A DNA stretch of 64,000 nucleotides from Pyrenophora tritici-repentis. Taxonomy: Eukaryota; Ascomycota; Dothideomycetes; Pleosporales; Pleosporaceae. The stretch covers positions 3,410,001 to 3,474,000 of the forward strand of contig NC_089399.1 of NCBI RefSeq assembly GCF_003171515.1, in the 5' to 3' direction. Below, piece by piece: positions 25,260-37,164 of the stretch (its first letter is position 1; every line of letters starts with the position of its first letter). Position numbers and translations under genes: made by a program. The notes below the pieces were generated by a model, which did not search any database, was not told the DNA's origin, and saw only the letters and a list, made by a program, of their open reading frames with translations.

Positions 25260-27801
25260 ATGGCCGGGCCAACCGTATACGAAGACGTCGCCGAGGATTT
25301 GGATTTCGGATCTGGGCCCAAATTGTTCACAGGAAAGAAGTTCTTCGTTGCACAACGCGTACCGATCCGGAAACACCTACTTGACGACATAAAGTCCAAT
25401 GGCGGAGAAGTCGTGTTGCTAGAGAAGCAAGCAGATTACCTAATTGCCGACCACTTCCAGAACCATTGTCCACCAGGATCGATATCGTACCAGTTTATAG
25501 AGGAGTCTATCAAGCAAGGCGAGCTTGCGAATCCGGACGACCATCCCGCGGGACCACCAATCGGCCAGGCGCGAGAGGCAGGCGCAACCCACCAACCCCC
25601 CAAAATCGGGAGATCAGCATATACGGCAGAGGAAGATAGGATACTCTACAAATGGGTACGCGACGCCGAAGCTGCGGGCGGCCTTGCAAGTGGGAACGAG
25701 CTCTATAAGCAGCTGGAGCAAAAGGTAGGCGCGAACAAAGAAATGTAGTGGGGTATGCTGACGGAAGATAGTATCCGAGGCACACATGGCAGTCATGGCG
25801 CGATCGCTATCTCAAGAAACTGAAACAATATCCTCCAAAGGGGTTGAGTGTAGCTGACAACGCTCCTCCTTCTCCCGCTTCCGATCGGTCCAACGAACGC
25901 GCGCCTCCAGTAGCCCCAAGAGAAGCACCCAAGAAGAAACAGCCTGCGTCTAAGCCTGTACCCGCTACCAATGTCAGTGAAAAGCCCAAGAAACACGAAT
26001 ATAAGGTGAACGAGCTCACTGACATGTTCACCACGGAAGACTGGCTAGACCTCTACGCCTATGTTGACCTTATCGATGCAACCAAAGAGGATGGGCGCTA
26101 CGATGCTAAATGGGTTCTCTGGGCAGAACATCGGGGCGAGCAGACGTCCGAGCAATGGAGACAGTACTACGAAAAGGTTGTTCGTCCGCAGTGGCTACGT
26201 GATCCGCAATCGAAAAGGGATAGAATCAGGGAGGAAATGGACCAGAAGCATGCTGAAGAGAAGTTAAGTCAGAGTCAATCCGTGCGCGAACAGCTTTCAG
26301 AGCATGAGGAGTCCGACGAAGAACCAGTAGCACCTACGCCCGCGATTAAGGAGAGTAAAGCGGCCGACCAACCATCTGAATCTGAAGATGAGGGGTTTGA
26401 GAACTTTCTCAATGAGGAAGGAGCCGGCAATCCTCCCGCAGCATATAAGTTGTACGCTCGAGAAATGAGACAGGCTGCATCGACTGCCCAACCTAGTCTA
26501 GACTATGGTAAGTACCGGAAGACAAGTCACATCCATATCAACACTGAAAAATTACCATAGCCGCACTGCATAATTTCCTATTGACGCAGTGGCACTCGCT
26601 TTCCGAGGATGAGAGAGCGCCTTACCTTGCCATGGATCAAGCTCTCACAGAAATCACCATAGTCACACCAAAAGCCAAGACCAGAATAGCTACCGACAAC
26701 AAACTGCCATCATCCTCAACGGCTCGCCCCGAGTCTCCGGAAGCATATAGGAAACTGCACGAGACGTTTGTGAAGCGATTACGCGATAATTCAGAAGACG
26801 AGGAAGATGTACAAGTACCTCGACCCATCAAACGCAGAAAGAGCAGAAGTGCAACACCTACCAATGACGACGTAATTGGCACTGTGGACCAGCCATTGGA
26901 GATTTCTTCTGCGGAAAGTTTTCAGTCCCTGTCTGAATCAGAGCTTGCTGGGCAAGAGACTGGACCCGATATGCCCGTGACACTAGAGGTCGAAGAGGAC
27001 GAGGATGAGGAGGCTACTATGGTCGAGCACGGCGGCGAGAATGAAGGGAATGAGGTAGAGAGCATCGAGTCGGATGATTTTCTACGTTTCCAAAAACTGC
27101 CTCCACCCCCGGACATCTACGATACGGCCTCCGAGGACGAATTGCCTTCAAACACCCCAACGCCACGTGCTGTACGACAGACCAAATCCATTTTCGACAC
27201 ACAAGCAATCCTGTCTTCACCCACCGAAGACCCCAGAGACAAGTTTATACGATCCTTTGGCAAGGATGCAACGCCCAAACAAAAAGCACTCAGCCCTTCA
27301 CCATTCGACTACCCAGAATCTGTTGCTTCAACAACTCAATCTCTCGAAGAATTTCGCAGCTCCCTGCGAGAAAAAGCTGCGGCTGAAGCATCCCCCAAAC
27401 CGCTTCGTATATCTGCTTCCCCATCACCAGCACCATCTAGCGTCTCTTCCACAGGCTCAGGTGATCCAGACCCGCCCCTCACAGCCGACGAGATCAACGA
27501 GTTCTTCGACGAACAAAACGCCAGAGGCATATCCAACGCCTTCGTCAGCGCAGCACTCACACGCACACGCTTACGACCTGATCTTGCCATCGAAGTACTA
27601 GACGCATGGACAGCAGGAAAACCCCTGCCAAATAAAAGGGGCATCTGGAGTAAAGCCGATGATGAAGTCGTAGAAGGTTGTGATGGACCTGCACTGAAGC
27701 GGTTGGAGAAGAAACATACGACGGATGGGTGGGGCGGTATTACAGAGCGCTTAATATTTTTAGAGGGGGCTAGGAATCGGAGGAGTGGAAAGTTTGAGTG
27801 A
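25260..27801 (+). CDS. RAP1: telomere-binding protein Rap1 (BRCT, Myb, Rap1 C-terminal domain)
   Basis: Exons 25260-25724, 25772-26507 and 26561-27801 give 813 residues. The N-terminal BRCT domain starts near residue 20 (LFTGKKFFVAQRVPIRKHLL, then VVLLEKQADYLIADHF). A Myb domain follows (YTAEEDRILYKWVRDAEAAG), its last helix crossing intron 1 (YPRHTWQSWRDRYLKKLKQY). A second folded stretch (TTEDWLDLYAYVDLIDAT) is less familiar. Around intron 2 the segment AAYKLYAREMRQA and then TQWHSLSEDERAPYLAMDQA looks HMG-box-like. After a long acidic Ser/Pro linker the Rap1 C-terminal domain appears (LTADEINEFFDEQNARGISN, GKPLPNKRGIWSKADDEVVE). Rap1 works in shelterin-like telomere complexes and, in some fungi, in transcription. 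The BRCT-Myb-RCT order makes the family secure; the HMG-like call is tentative. Confidence 0.9.
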
Positions 27802-28156
27802 TGGAGTTGTTGGGTTTTGTTGGTGGGGCTTGGTTTGTGGTTGGAGTTATTCTTTTCCTGGTATACCCTTTTCGAGCACTTGGCTTTTGTCCTTTGAGGA
27901 TGTTTTTGCTGTTATGTGATCGGTGTAGTCATTCTTTCGAATGAGAAGCGTGAAAATTGCCTTTGTATTACTCCTAATTGCCCTCATGACCGATTGGTTC
28001 ACTGCATCAGTGATGGTGTCCAAGCTCTTCCTCACGCCTGTGAAAGACTAGACATGTGATCTGGTGAACGCGCTAGTACTGAACTAGCACTGACGCGCCC
28101 CGCGTCTGCTTTCTTCGACCATACGACCCTCGCAATCCCACAACAATCGCGGCGAG
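27802..28156 (+). promoter_or_regulatory. RAP1-NSE2 intergenic region
   Basis: A 355-bp tandem spacer containing the RAP1 3' end and the NSE2 promoter. No other feature is seen. Confidence 0.4.
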
Positions 28157-29436
28157 ATGTCCACACGAAATCGACCCGGGAAAGCAAGACCGACTCCCAG
28201 TCGCCTTTCTGGCACGGCCAATCCCTCCCCTAATGCAGACGTGCTCCCACCGTACAAGAAGCCATCGCACCCCCTCGACCAAGAAGCGAGTGCAGCTATA
28301 CGAACGTTGCGCGGACGGAATCTGGAGGAAGTGAAGAAGCACAATAAACAAGCAGTCTCAGCGATCATAGAAAGCGCTGCGGGTGTCAATGATAGACTAC
28401 GCGAACATGGCGAGTTCATGGAACGGCGCAGACCCAAGTGGGATGCGGGCAAAAACCTTGAAGAGAAGGAAGAGGTGGAGCGCGAGATGCAGGAACTAAA
28501 ATCCCAGGTTGAAGGAGCCACTGTGAAACTGGAAGAGAGCATGCGAGCTATCATTGACTCCGGGGTCGCGACAGAGCGAATTGACGAAACGCTTGAATGG
28601 CTGAGAACCAACGGGCCCCAACGACTGAATGAAGAGTACCAGACGCAAAGAACACTGCGACGAACACAGCGAGAATTGCAAAGCCAAGCAGCAAGTCAGC
28701 GACAGCGCACACAAAACGAGGATGGCGAGGACGAGGAAATGGACGTTGGACTTACACCTGGGCCTACACCTCTAGATGGATCGCGCATAAAACTAACGGG
28801 CGCAAGTGAGCTGTTCCAAACCCGTATGCAAAACCAAAAAGATGCCTACACGTCGCTTAGCCTCGAAACACGGTATGCTCGTAATAACGACTACCGCGAG
28901 TTCAAGAAGATGGTACACGATGCCAAATACGGTGATGAGGGGCCTGCCCTCGGCCATGAAAACACATGGTTTACCGAGACTGGATCACCTGCACCAGGCG
29001 TCACAGACGGCACTCATCGGGGTGATCTCGACGACGATGATGATATTATCATGGACAGGGCTACGATAAGTACCAGATGTCCGATCACATTCCAGAATTT
29101 CAAAGACCCTGTTACGAGCACCAAATGCCCGCACACGTTCGAGAAGGTCGCAATCACAGATATGGTTAGGAGAGGTCCTCATAGGGTCGGAACAGCCCCG
29201 GCCGTGGAATGTCCGGTCAGTGGGTGTAGCCACGTAAGTGTACTCAGCCCTCTCTTCAGCCGTGTATTGACATTGCTTCCTAGATACTCACCAAAGACGA
29301 TCTCCGGAGCGATCCGATCATCATTCGCAAAATCAAGCGAATGCAAGAACGCGATGAAGCGCCAGATGATGGCGAGAATTCGGACGATGAAGTCCAAGCT
29401 CCAGTTCGGGATGTCGACGAGCTGGATAGTGAGTGA
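28157..29436 (+). CDS. NSE2: SUMO E3 ligase Nse2 (Mms21) of the Smc5/6 complex
   Basis: Exons 28157-29233 and 29284-29436 (50-bp intron) give 409 residues. The N-terminal half is helical and charged, as needed for docking on the Smc5 arm. Near the C-terminus is an SP-RING: TRCPITFQNFKDPVTSTKCP, then HTFEK, and VECPVSGCSH just before the intron, supplying the Cys and His zinc ligands; ILTKDDLRSDPIIIRKIKRM follows after splicing. A very acidic patch (DLDDDDDIIMD) precedes the RING and could be a SUMO-contacting region. Nse2 sumoylates cohesin and Smc5/6 subunits in DNA repair. The alternative of reading through the intron would remove the conserved post-RING helix, so the spliced form is chosen. 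Confidence 0.9.
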
Positions 29437-31464
29437 GACGGGATGAAAACGATAGGACCGTGCCACTAGCAGCGGCCCCAACGTAGTGACTTGGAGGATG
29501 TAGGAGAGCCGAACGATTGCGAGTGAAATATCCGCTAGACGGACTTCATTAGAGCACTATCGTTCCGAGGTATGAATTGGTTGACACCCAGGGTCGTCTA
29601 GTGTAGAAATTCATCATGCAGCAGGTCTTGAGACACGACTGCCACTGCATAAATTGAGTGCAGCACTACACATGTAGCTAAACACCTGACAGGCTTCCCG
29701 TACGGCAAAGCAGTGCCAACATGTTCGCGAACCTTTGATTATCCCCGCGGGAGTCCGAATCGGCGACCTCCTCCACATGCCCGACGGTCTTCCGGAAAAG
29801 CCATGGATGTTTTCCTTCCGCTCACGGAATTGCCTTCGGAATTGCAACTGATAGCAACAACAACCGGGCCGCAAATGTGATGATCCGGAGTCTATACAAG
29901 TTCACTGCTTATCGCCAGAAGAAAAAGGCCCTTCGGCCGCGGATAGCGTCGGGACAGCTAAGCACAGGTCCAAAGTGCGCAGGGCAAACCTCGACACCGC
30001 CTGACGGAGGGGAAGAAGGGGTCTTCCCCGAAACCCCAAGCAGCCCTTGGCTTCTCCCGCCCGTTCGCGCGAAACGGTGACAGATGATAGTCCGACAAAC
30101 ACAAGGCATTGCGCTGCATGTGCACGTCAGGCCAAGGTCACGCACGGCCGTGGCTCCTACACTTGTGAAGGCGGGACCAGCGCGGAACTGCGCGCTGATG
30201 TCACAAGACCTTTGGCGAGTATCGAAACGATGTAGAGTGATGCCCGACTACATTTGCATGGCTAGTTTGCAGAGAGCTTTTGGCATGTGATGGTGACCGG
30301 TATTTTTGGTGTTGAGGCTACGATGGTACGATTGGCCGAGCGTGGCCGGTGCGAGGAGACGTCATTGCTGGTAGGTACATGGCGGTTCCGCATATAGCGC
30401 AATCGATGAATTGAGTATACGGATTACGATTGTTTGAACATGGCATTGAGGTTTCATTCGGATAGATGGACGACTAGAAAGCTTTCACTGCAGAAGCTCC
30501 GGGCTGACATGTGTCTGGCATCATCTCACAAGCTTGCCAGCTGCCAGCAAAGTCACAATCGCATCACAGCTCAAGTGTCAGCACACGGCGATTGGTTCCT
30601 GGAGATGGGATTTGGTGGAACAGGGCAGCTCAGTGGCTATTCCCAACAGTGGCTCCATCTCTAATGCGGGGAAGCACAGTTGAACCCCTCAATCCATGGT
30701 ACCGGTCGAGTGGCTGGCGTGTTGACAAGCAAGAAGAACAGATCATCGTACTCGTGTGCTCGTAACCTCTTCATCCTCAGCCTTGGACTCCAGCTTCGTC
30801 TTCTTCATCTTGGCCTCACCATCGCATTGTCGCATCGTTGTTGAGCGTTTGAATCGGGTCGCGATACACACGTCCCCACTAAGCCGCGACCCACTACCCA
30901 CACACTCCACCCCTACTCCTACGCGGGCTGGGCCTCCGCACAGACTCCAGCACAAGCACGAGGTACGCCTGCACCACCATCTTCCCTTCACCGTCTCAAA
31001 GCACCCGCACAATTGTAATCCATGGCGCGGGCGCCGCCGGAACATGATGGGTCAGAGCACCGGCAGGCCATTTCGGCAGCGCCAATGCGCGCCTAAGGTC
31101 AGACTTCCTCAGTGCCCGACGACGCACTATCGTGTCTATGTCATCGCCGACTAGCTTGCGACGTCCACGGCCGCGGTGCAAGCCCGCCTGGAAACAACGT
31201 CTCAGGCTGAGGCTCTGTAGGCGGGTCTACACCTCACGGACGCCATGTGGTAATGCCGTAGCTCTAGGATATAGAGTCGCCAGCCGTCGTTCTTTTGTGG
31301 GCTCTCTTACTCCATCAGTTCCAGTCTTTCTTCACATTTGTCTATTCTAGTCGAGCATAGCGCAGCGTTGATACCCCCCCAAAATCTCCATTGTTACCCA
31401 CATATCATACTTCACACTTCTTTTTTACATCAAGACACTTGCTGTCTCGTCACTGACAAACGCA
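29437..31464. other. 2-kb intergenic region, no supported gene
   Basis: I examined both strands for spliced short frames and found none that join convincingly. The candidate frames (29614-29874 minus, 30434-30664 plus, 30743-31045 minus) have no domain and biased composition. Pyrimidine-rich sequence near 31370-31460 is consistent with the carrier gene's leader. No RNA gene is evident. Confidence 0.45.
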
Positions 31465-32569
31465 ATGTCCACTACAGCAGCAGTCAGCTCCCAAACCCTT
31501 AAAATGCCCGCCGCCCGCGCCCTCGAAAACGCAAAGCAATCTTCAGAAGCTGTCCTTAGTGACGCCTCATCCGCCATGTCGAGAGCAGCAGAGAACCCCA
31601 AAAAGGTCACTTCAGACTTCCTCCACACTCCATTCATGCGAGCGGCCCTCCCCTTCATCAACGGCGGTCTCGCAGGCATGACAGCAACAACGGTAATCCA
31701 ACCCGTCGACATGGTAAAAGTACGGCTCCAACTAGCCGGCGAAGGCGTAAAAACCGGCCCCAAACCCACGCCTGTAACCGTCTTCCGGGACATTCTCGCC
31801 CAAGGCAAAGTCATGGACCTCTACACCGGCCTCAGCGCCGGCATTCTCCGCCAAGCCGTCTACACAACCGCCCGCCTCGGCTTCTTCGACACCTTCATGA
31901 AGACACTGAGCCAGCGGGCCAAGGACAACGGCACAACCATCGGCTTCAAAGAGCGCGCAGGTGCCGGTCTCGCCGCCGGCGGTCTCGCAGCCATCGTCGG
32001 TAACCCCGCCGACCTCGCCCTCATCCGCATGCAATCCGACGGTCTCAAACCCGTCGCTCAACGCGCAAACTACACGTCCGTCATCGATGCCCTGGTCCGC
32101 ATCTCCAAAACAGAAGGCGTCACACGACTCTGGGCGGGTTCCTACCCCACCGTCGTGCGCGCCATGGCCCTGAATTTCGGCCAATTGGCCTTTTTCTCAG
32201 AAGCCAAACAGCAGCTCAAAGATACGAATCTTTCGTCGCGTACGCAGACGCTTACTGCGTCGGCTGTCGCCGGCTTCTTTGCTAGTTTCTTGTCCCTGCC
32301 GTTTGACTTTATGAAGACCAGGCTGCAGAAACAGACAAAGGCTCCTGATGGCACTATGCCGTACAAGGGCATGTTTGATTGCTTTAGGAAGGTTGCTAAG
32401 GAGGAGGGTTTGTTGAGGTTTTACAGGGGGTTTGGAACTTATTACGTTCGTATTGCTCCGCATGCGTAAGTTACTCCTCGTCCAGTTTACTCAAAATCTC
32501 GTTGCTAACATCATTGACAGAATGGTCACGCTCATTGTTGCTGATTACCTCGGTTTCATCACCAAATAA
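31465..32569 (+). CDS. mitochondrial 2-oxoglutarate/malate-type carrier (SLC25 family)
   Basis: Exons 31465-32465 and 32521-32569 give 349 residues. Three tandem carrier repeats are visible by their signatures: PVDMVKVRLQ, PADLALIRMQSD and PFDFMKTRLQKQ, each followed by matrix-helix motifs (LYTGLSAGILRQAVYTTARL; LWAGSYPTVVRAMALNFGQL; FYRGFGTYYVRIAPHAMVTL). The RMQSD in repeat 2 and the surrounding sequence are those of the oxoglutarate/malate subgroup rather than the dicarboxylate or phosphate carriers. It exchanges dicarboxylates across the inner mitochondrial membrane. An N-terminal extension of about 55 residues precedes repeat 1, rich in Ala and Ser. The tiny last exon encodes VTLIVADYLGFITK; without it the sixth transmembrane helix would be cut. 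Confidence 0.93.
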
Positions 32570-33344
32570 GCAGTGTCGCTGCTGTTATTGCTGACAAGCT
32601 GGAACGAAACGAACGAACGAGTAAACGTTTTCTTATCTTTTCTTCTCTTTTCTGGGACACATGATTTGGGCGTTTTTGGTATACCTCGTCATCTGAGAGG
32701 TTGGATCCTTTCCTTTCCTTCTTGATCTCATCATTCATCATTTATGGTCTTGTTTACCTCGTTGGCATGTATGGCAGTTGTTCTCCGCATGAAGCGATTG
32801 GTTCTTTCATTAGGGCGTTCTTTTTGTATATGCTGCCTCATATGGGCGTGCGTACAGTTCAGTTTGATGTTGGTTGTGAAGGTGGTTGAGCTGGTAAATG
32901 AATATCAATTATATAAACATTTTCACTTCTACCACGGCCATTTGATTGAAACGAAGCAGCAATCGTTTGCCTGTCCTAGTGTTCTTTTCCATAGTAACAA
33001 CAGTAGTTTAGAAATCACACGGACTAACTATACAGGGAGACTAGGGGTGTCACAGATGTAAGTGCCAATGTATACATTGTCTATTGCGAAAATGAATTAC
33101 GCAAGGAGAGAGGGAAAAGATTTCTCCAAACGAAAGCACTCAGCCATGACTCAAGATGAAATTAATGTCACAAGTTTATGATGATGATAGTTCAAAGAAT
33201 CTCATCTCATGATAGTCTGTTATTCACAAGCCATGCACCTCGCAAATATGCACATAAGGGTCCCTACACCACCTGCTAATCTCGTTCCCACACTCCCCCC
33301 AAAGCGGAGACTTATCCCAACCCACCCCAGTGTTACCCACTCAC
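32570..33344. other. carrier/CAP1 convergent intergenic region
   Basis: A 775-bp tail-to-tail interval with the two 3' ends. The overlapping plus-strand frame at 32744-33061 has no resemblance to a known family. Nothing else is seen. Confidence 0.45.
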
Positions 33345-34322
33345 TCATCTCCTTCCACCCCCAATGTCCTGCCCCAGCCGATACCCACTAATCTTCTCCC
33401 ACTCAATCTTCTGCCTGGTAATCGGCAACTGCCTCCTGAGCGCCTTGAAAGCGCCCTCACTCAAGCTCGCAAACGCCTTATTCAAATCCTCCTGATACTT
33501 CTTCTCCTCGGCCGCAACCTTGCGCATAACCTCTGCTGCGCCCGCACCAGCCCCCACAGACACATTAACCTCTTTGGTGGTAAGCAGCCTGACGTTGCCG
33601 TCTTCGTAATAGTGCACGTCGACTTTTATGGCGCCCGTGATGGAGCCAGAGGTGGTGTCGTAGATGTAGGAGCTGCGCCAGCGGCCGTTCCAGTAGTTTG
33701 TGGGCGAGTACTTGTTTGCGACTGTGAGGATGGCGAGAGAGGAGGGGGAGCTGGGAACGGGGTAGACGCCGTGCGAGGAGCGGGGGTAGTGTTCTGAGGC
33801 GTGAGTTGCGAGGGCTTTGTTTAGGCTTTTGCTATTGTTGGGTTAGCTATTGGAGAGGATATGTATCCTGTGAGGAGGGTTGGGTTGGGGATGTCGTACA
33901 CCAAGTCTGCCTGTTCACTCTCGAGAACGTAGCTCTGTACTGCACTCGCTTTGCCGGTCGCATGGTCAAAGTCAAAAGAGCTTTGGGTTTCAATGTCGTA
34001 GTATCGTCCGTCGCCCAATGAGTTATGTTCGCTGACTAGCACCTCGGTGGCTCCGCCGGGTAGCTTCGTGGTCGTGAACTGCTCCTCATTGTACTTTTGG
34101 AACGCAGGCGAGAGTTCGTTGGCTACCGAGTCGTCGCCCAGAATAGACTTGATCGCCTTGGTTACTTCGGTGAGCTGTCGGGGGGTATTAGTTATCGGGT
34201 TGCTGTTGCGGTGATGATGTGGGGCGGATTGGGGGGGGGGGGGGGGAATGGCAAGGAGGGCTGTTTACCTCACCCGGCGGGGCGCTGGAGATGAAGGAGG
34301 AGAGAGCTGCTGTTCGCGGCAT
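33345..34322 (-). CDS. CAP1: F-actin-capping protein subunit alpha
   Basis: Minus-strand exons 34322-34269, 34174-33900 and 33831-33345 give 271 residues, the typical length. Exon 1 (MPRTAALSSFISSAPPGE) continues into LTEVTKAIKSILGDDSVANE; exon 3 carries KYSPTNYWNGRWRSSYIYD, then VDVHYYEDGNVRLLT, and the C-terminal QLPITRQKIEWEKISGYRLG, both hallmarks of the alpha subunit. With the beta subunit it caps barbed ends of actin filaments at cortical patches. For intron 2 the donor GTACGA at 33899 is used rather than the GTGTAC two bases upstream, because only that restores the frame (DLV-KSLNKAL). Intron 1 contains a 16-base G homopolymer (C on the sense strand), so its length in the assembly is unreliable. 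Confidence 0.93.
34231..34246. repeat. G16 homopolymer in CAP1 intron 1
   Basis: Sixteen consecutive G on the plus strand, lying in the first intron of CAP1 (a C tract on the sense strand, upstream of the 3' splice site). It is the longest mononucleotide run I noticed in the window. Confidence 0.9.
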
Positions 34323-34726
34323 GGCGGCGGTCGTCGGGTATAGAACACCGGAATTGGTCGTGGGAAGACGCGTAGCAAAGCTGCAATTGTTTGCCGTTGT
34401 GTACAATACTAGGCAAGTTGCGGGCGCAAGTCGAGGCGCAGGGACCAAGTGGGGGTGCAGGGACCAGTCGTCACCTTCACAGACGTGGACGCGCCGAATT
34501 CAGGGTGCAGATGAAACAAGGTCCTTGGAATATGAGCATCGTGGAAATTTCTCCCGGCAGTAGAATCCCATACAGTCCTGCTAGAGAACACACCAGACAT
34601 TCACTAAGATACCAGATAGGACTTAACATCATGTATACGTTTGGGTATCTATGACAAGCAAAAGCTTGTTAAACAATAACGCCGCGCTTTTTATGTTTTG
34701 ATATACAAAAAAAGTAATGCTTCCAA
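34323..34726 (-). promoter_or_regulatory. CAP1 upstream region
   Basis: A 404-bp interval between the CAP1 start codon and the 3' end of the next minus-strand gene. It is AT-rich near 34670-34720. No gene is seen. Confidence 0.4.
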
Positions 34727-36634
34727 CTATTCAATGCTCATTTTCATAAGGCCGTCGCTCGTGTCCGTCATACCCTGCAGACCTATCCGCTTTGGGCCCA
34801 GGGTTGGAGTCATGCTCATACTCATGCTGCCTGCGCTGTTGGAACGCTCGCCATTTGAATGGCCACCGATTGAAGTTTCTCTACCAGCTTTGGCTGTGCC
34901 CCATAAAGTGTTGTCTCGTTGCGCGGGTGATTGAGAGATGACTGGGCTGTTATGAACACTGACACCAGGTGATACTGCTCGACGTTTGATCGACGCCTCG
35001 TCAAAGTCGTCGTCTCGTCGGCGCTTGTTGGACTTTTTCAATGCTTCAGCCGCTGTCGGAGGTTGCATTGGGCCTGGAGTGGACGCTCGAGACGTCGCGT
35101 TGTGCTCAGCTCCAGTGGGCCCAGTTGGTGAATCCATATTCATGTCTTCACTCATTGCAGATGACTCTCCGCGAGGAAAGGATGGAGGCGGCGGGGTTTG
35201 GGTTGCGCGATGGTTCCAGAAGCCATTGTTAGAGCTGCGACTATTGTTCAGACTACCCAGTGCACCGAAAAGTCCCTTGGTTGCCGAACCATCCAGACTC
35301 ATGTTGCTCTCGCTACCTTCTTCTGGCACACCCTCAAGCGGACCATCAAGTCCAGGTACAGTAGGCAACAGACTGGGCGACGACTGTGCTGTGACTGACG
35401 TCCGGTCTGTATCTACATCGCTTTCTCGTACTTGTCGGATGATTTCGGCTTCACGGCGGAACTCGCTATCAACGGGAGCGGCCTCTTCGAATAGCTCGGC
35501 TCTGATGCGACCAAATTGTCTCGACTTTGGCTAAGAAAGTCAGTACCTCACAGCTTGACAGTGATAAAACATGCTTACAAGCAGATTGCCCCTCCGCGTA
35601 ACCGCCCGCTTCACCACACCTGGAGTTTGGGGTCTATGTGCAGCTTCATCACCGCTATCATTGCCAGATGAAATATGTAAATCATTTGCGAAGAGTGAGA
35701 GGCTCTCCCGTCGCGAACCAGCTTTTCGCATCGCAGCTTCTCGCGCAGCATACGCGGTTTCTTTACCATTTGGCGGTGAAGCAGGGCCAGGGCTCGCCAT
35801 TGAGCTATGCCCGCTAGCTGAGCTCGAGCTCTTTCGGCTTCGACCCTTGCGCAACCTCGCTCGATGCATGCTTGCAAAATTAGGCTGTCCACCAGGTGAG
35901 AAGAGATTAGACCAGTTGCCGCCGTTGGTGTTGAGTCCTGGGAACAAAAAGTTGGTCTTTGGCTGTGGAGTCATGATCATGGGATCGTCGTGGTCATCAG
36001 GGTCCAATGGATCCACCTCGTCCGAAGAGCTGCTGGAGTCTTCTGAGCCCATCATGTTGATGCTTCCCACCGAGCTTGAAGGGGCGGTTCTATCGCCATT
36101 ATTCCATGCCATATTAGGCGAGTCCAGCAGCATCGAGTTGGAACGAGGTCTCCGCGCTGGTATCTTGATGCCCTTTTGCGTGATTGTAGGGGACGAGTCT
36201 GGCGACGATTGATCCGGAAGCGTCGAATGGTGGAGGTTTGTACAGGCTCTGGAGAATTCAGCACCGCGAGACCGTCGGGGCAACAGGGAGGCTGGTGACG
36301 CGTAGGTATTCCGTGAGTCTAATTGCGGTGAAAGTGGCACCCGCGCAGCAAAGTGAGCGGGACTGGGCATAGGCGATTCTCGAGGCGGCATTTGCAGGGA
36401 CAGGCCTCTTGAAAGGAAGTCGGGACGACGCGGAGTCGTGGGTGTCGCGTTGAGGTCGTCTTTTGACATACGTGCGGCTTCAGGTTCGTTGAATTTGGGT
36501 GATGGTTCGAGGTCAGGGAGCGATCTTGCTTTGGGCGAGGGCGGTTGTGGTTGAGGCTCCATCGCGGCTCCTGCGCCTTGAACCATGGTTTCGCGTCCGT
36601 TACTACCTATGTTTTGTGCTTTGGCTGACAACAT
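34727..36634 (-). CDS. conserved serine/proline-rich fungal protein, function unknown
   Basis: Minus-strand exons 36634-35579 and 35530-34727 (48-bp intron) give 619 residues. Most is low-complexity Ser/Pro/Asp-rich sequence with many potential phosphorylation sites such as TPTTPRRP, PQTPG and SPGPASPP. The only block that looks folded spans the intron: VVKRAVTRRGNLL joined to PKSRQFGRIRAELFEEAAPV, then DSEFRREAEIIRQVRESD. A basic KKSNKRRRDDD and IKRRAVSPG near the C-terminus could be nuclear localisation signals. I recognise the central block as a conserved fungal pattern but cannot name a function with confidence. A phosphorylated nuclear regulator is a guess from composition. Confidence 0.7.
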
Positions 36635-37164
36635 TGTGTGAAATTGGTAGTTTTGTAAAGCGACGGTCGGAACACATTATACATAGGTAATGGCTGCGTG
36701 CTGCGTAAGTGAAACCAATCAATTTGGCGATATTGGTGACATGGCCCGTACGCGCTCAACGACGAGTCGACGTCCATCTAACCATGCCACGAAAGCGGGG
36801 CGGTTAGCGATAGTCTACAATCACGTGCATGCCGCCGTCATGGACCCACCCGCTGAGTACCCGTACATCTTACAAACACTCTCGTCAACAAATGCTGTAA
36901 TGTATGCGCCATGGATGATTTGTCTGATGGTCAGCCGAGTCTTATTGTCACGTGCAAGTAGTTACCATCCCTCATCCTTTGACTACGCGACACTTGTAAG
37001 AAGAAGGAACCATACACATTCTACCATTAATATATGCGTCATATCTTTGTGGATGGCTAACATGCGCTTCCATGTAAACGTTAGAACTCTTCAGAAAGAT
37101 GCGCCGCTTAGATCCTTGACACATCCTCCTGAACATGCTCACATATGCATATCGTCCGAGACTT
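36635..37164 (-). promoter_or_regulatory. intergenic region between two minus-strand genes
   Basis: A 530-bp spacer holding the 3' end of the gene ending at 37165 and the promoter of the gene starting at 36634. The 178-codon plus-strand frame at 36690-37226 has no domain and runs into the next gene, so it is not called. Confidence 0.4.
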
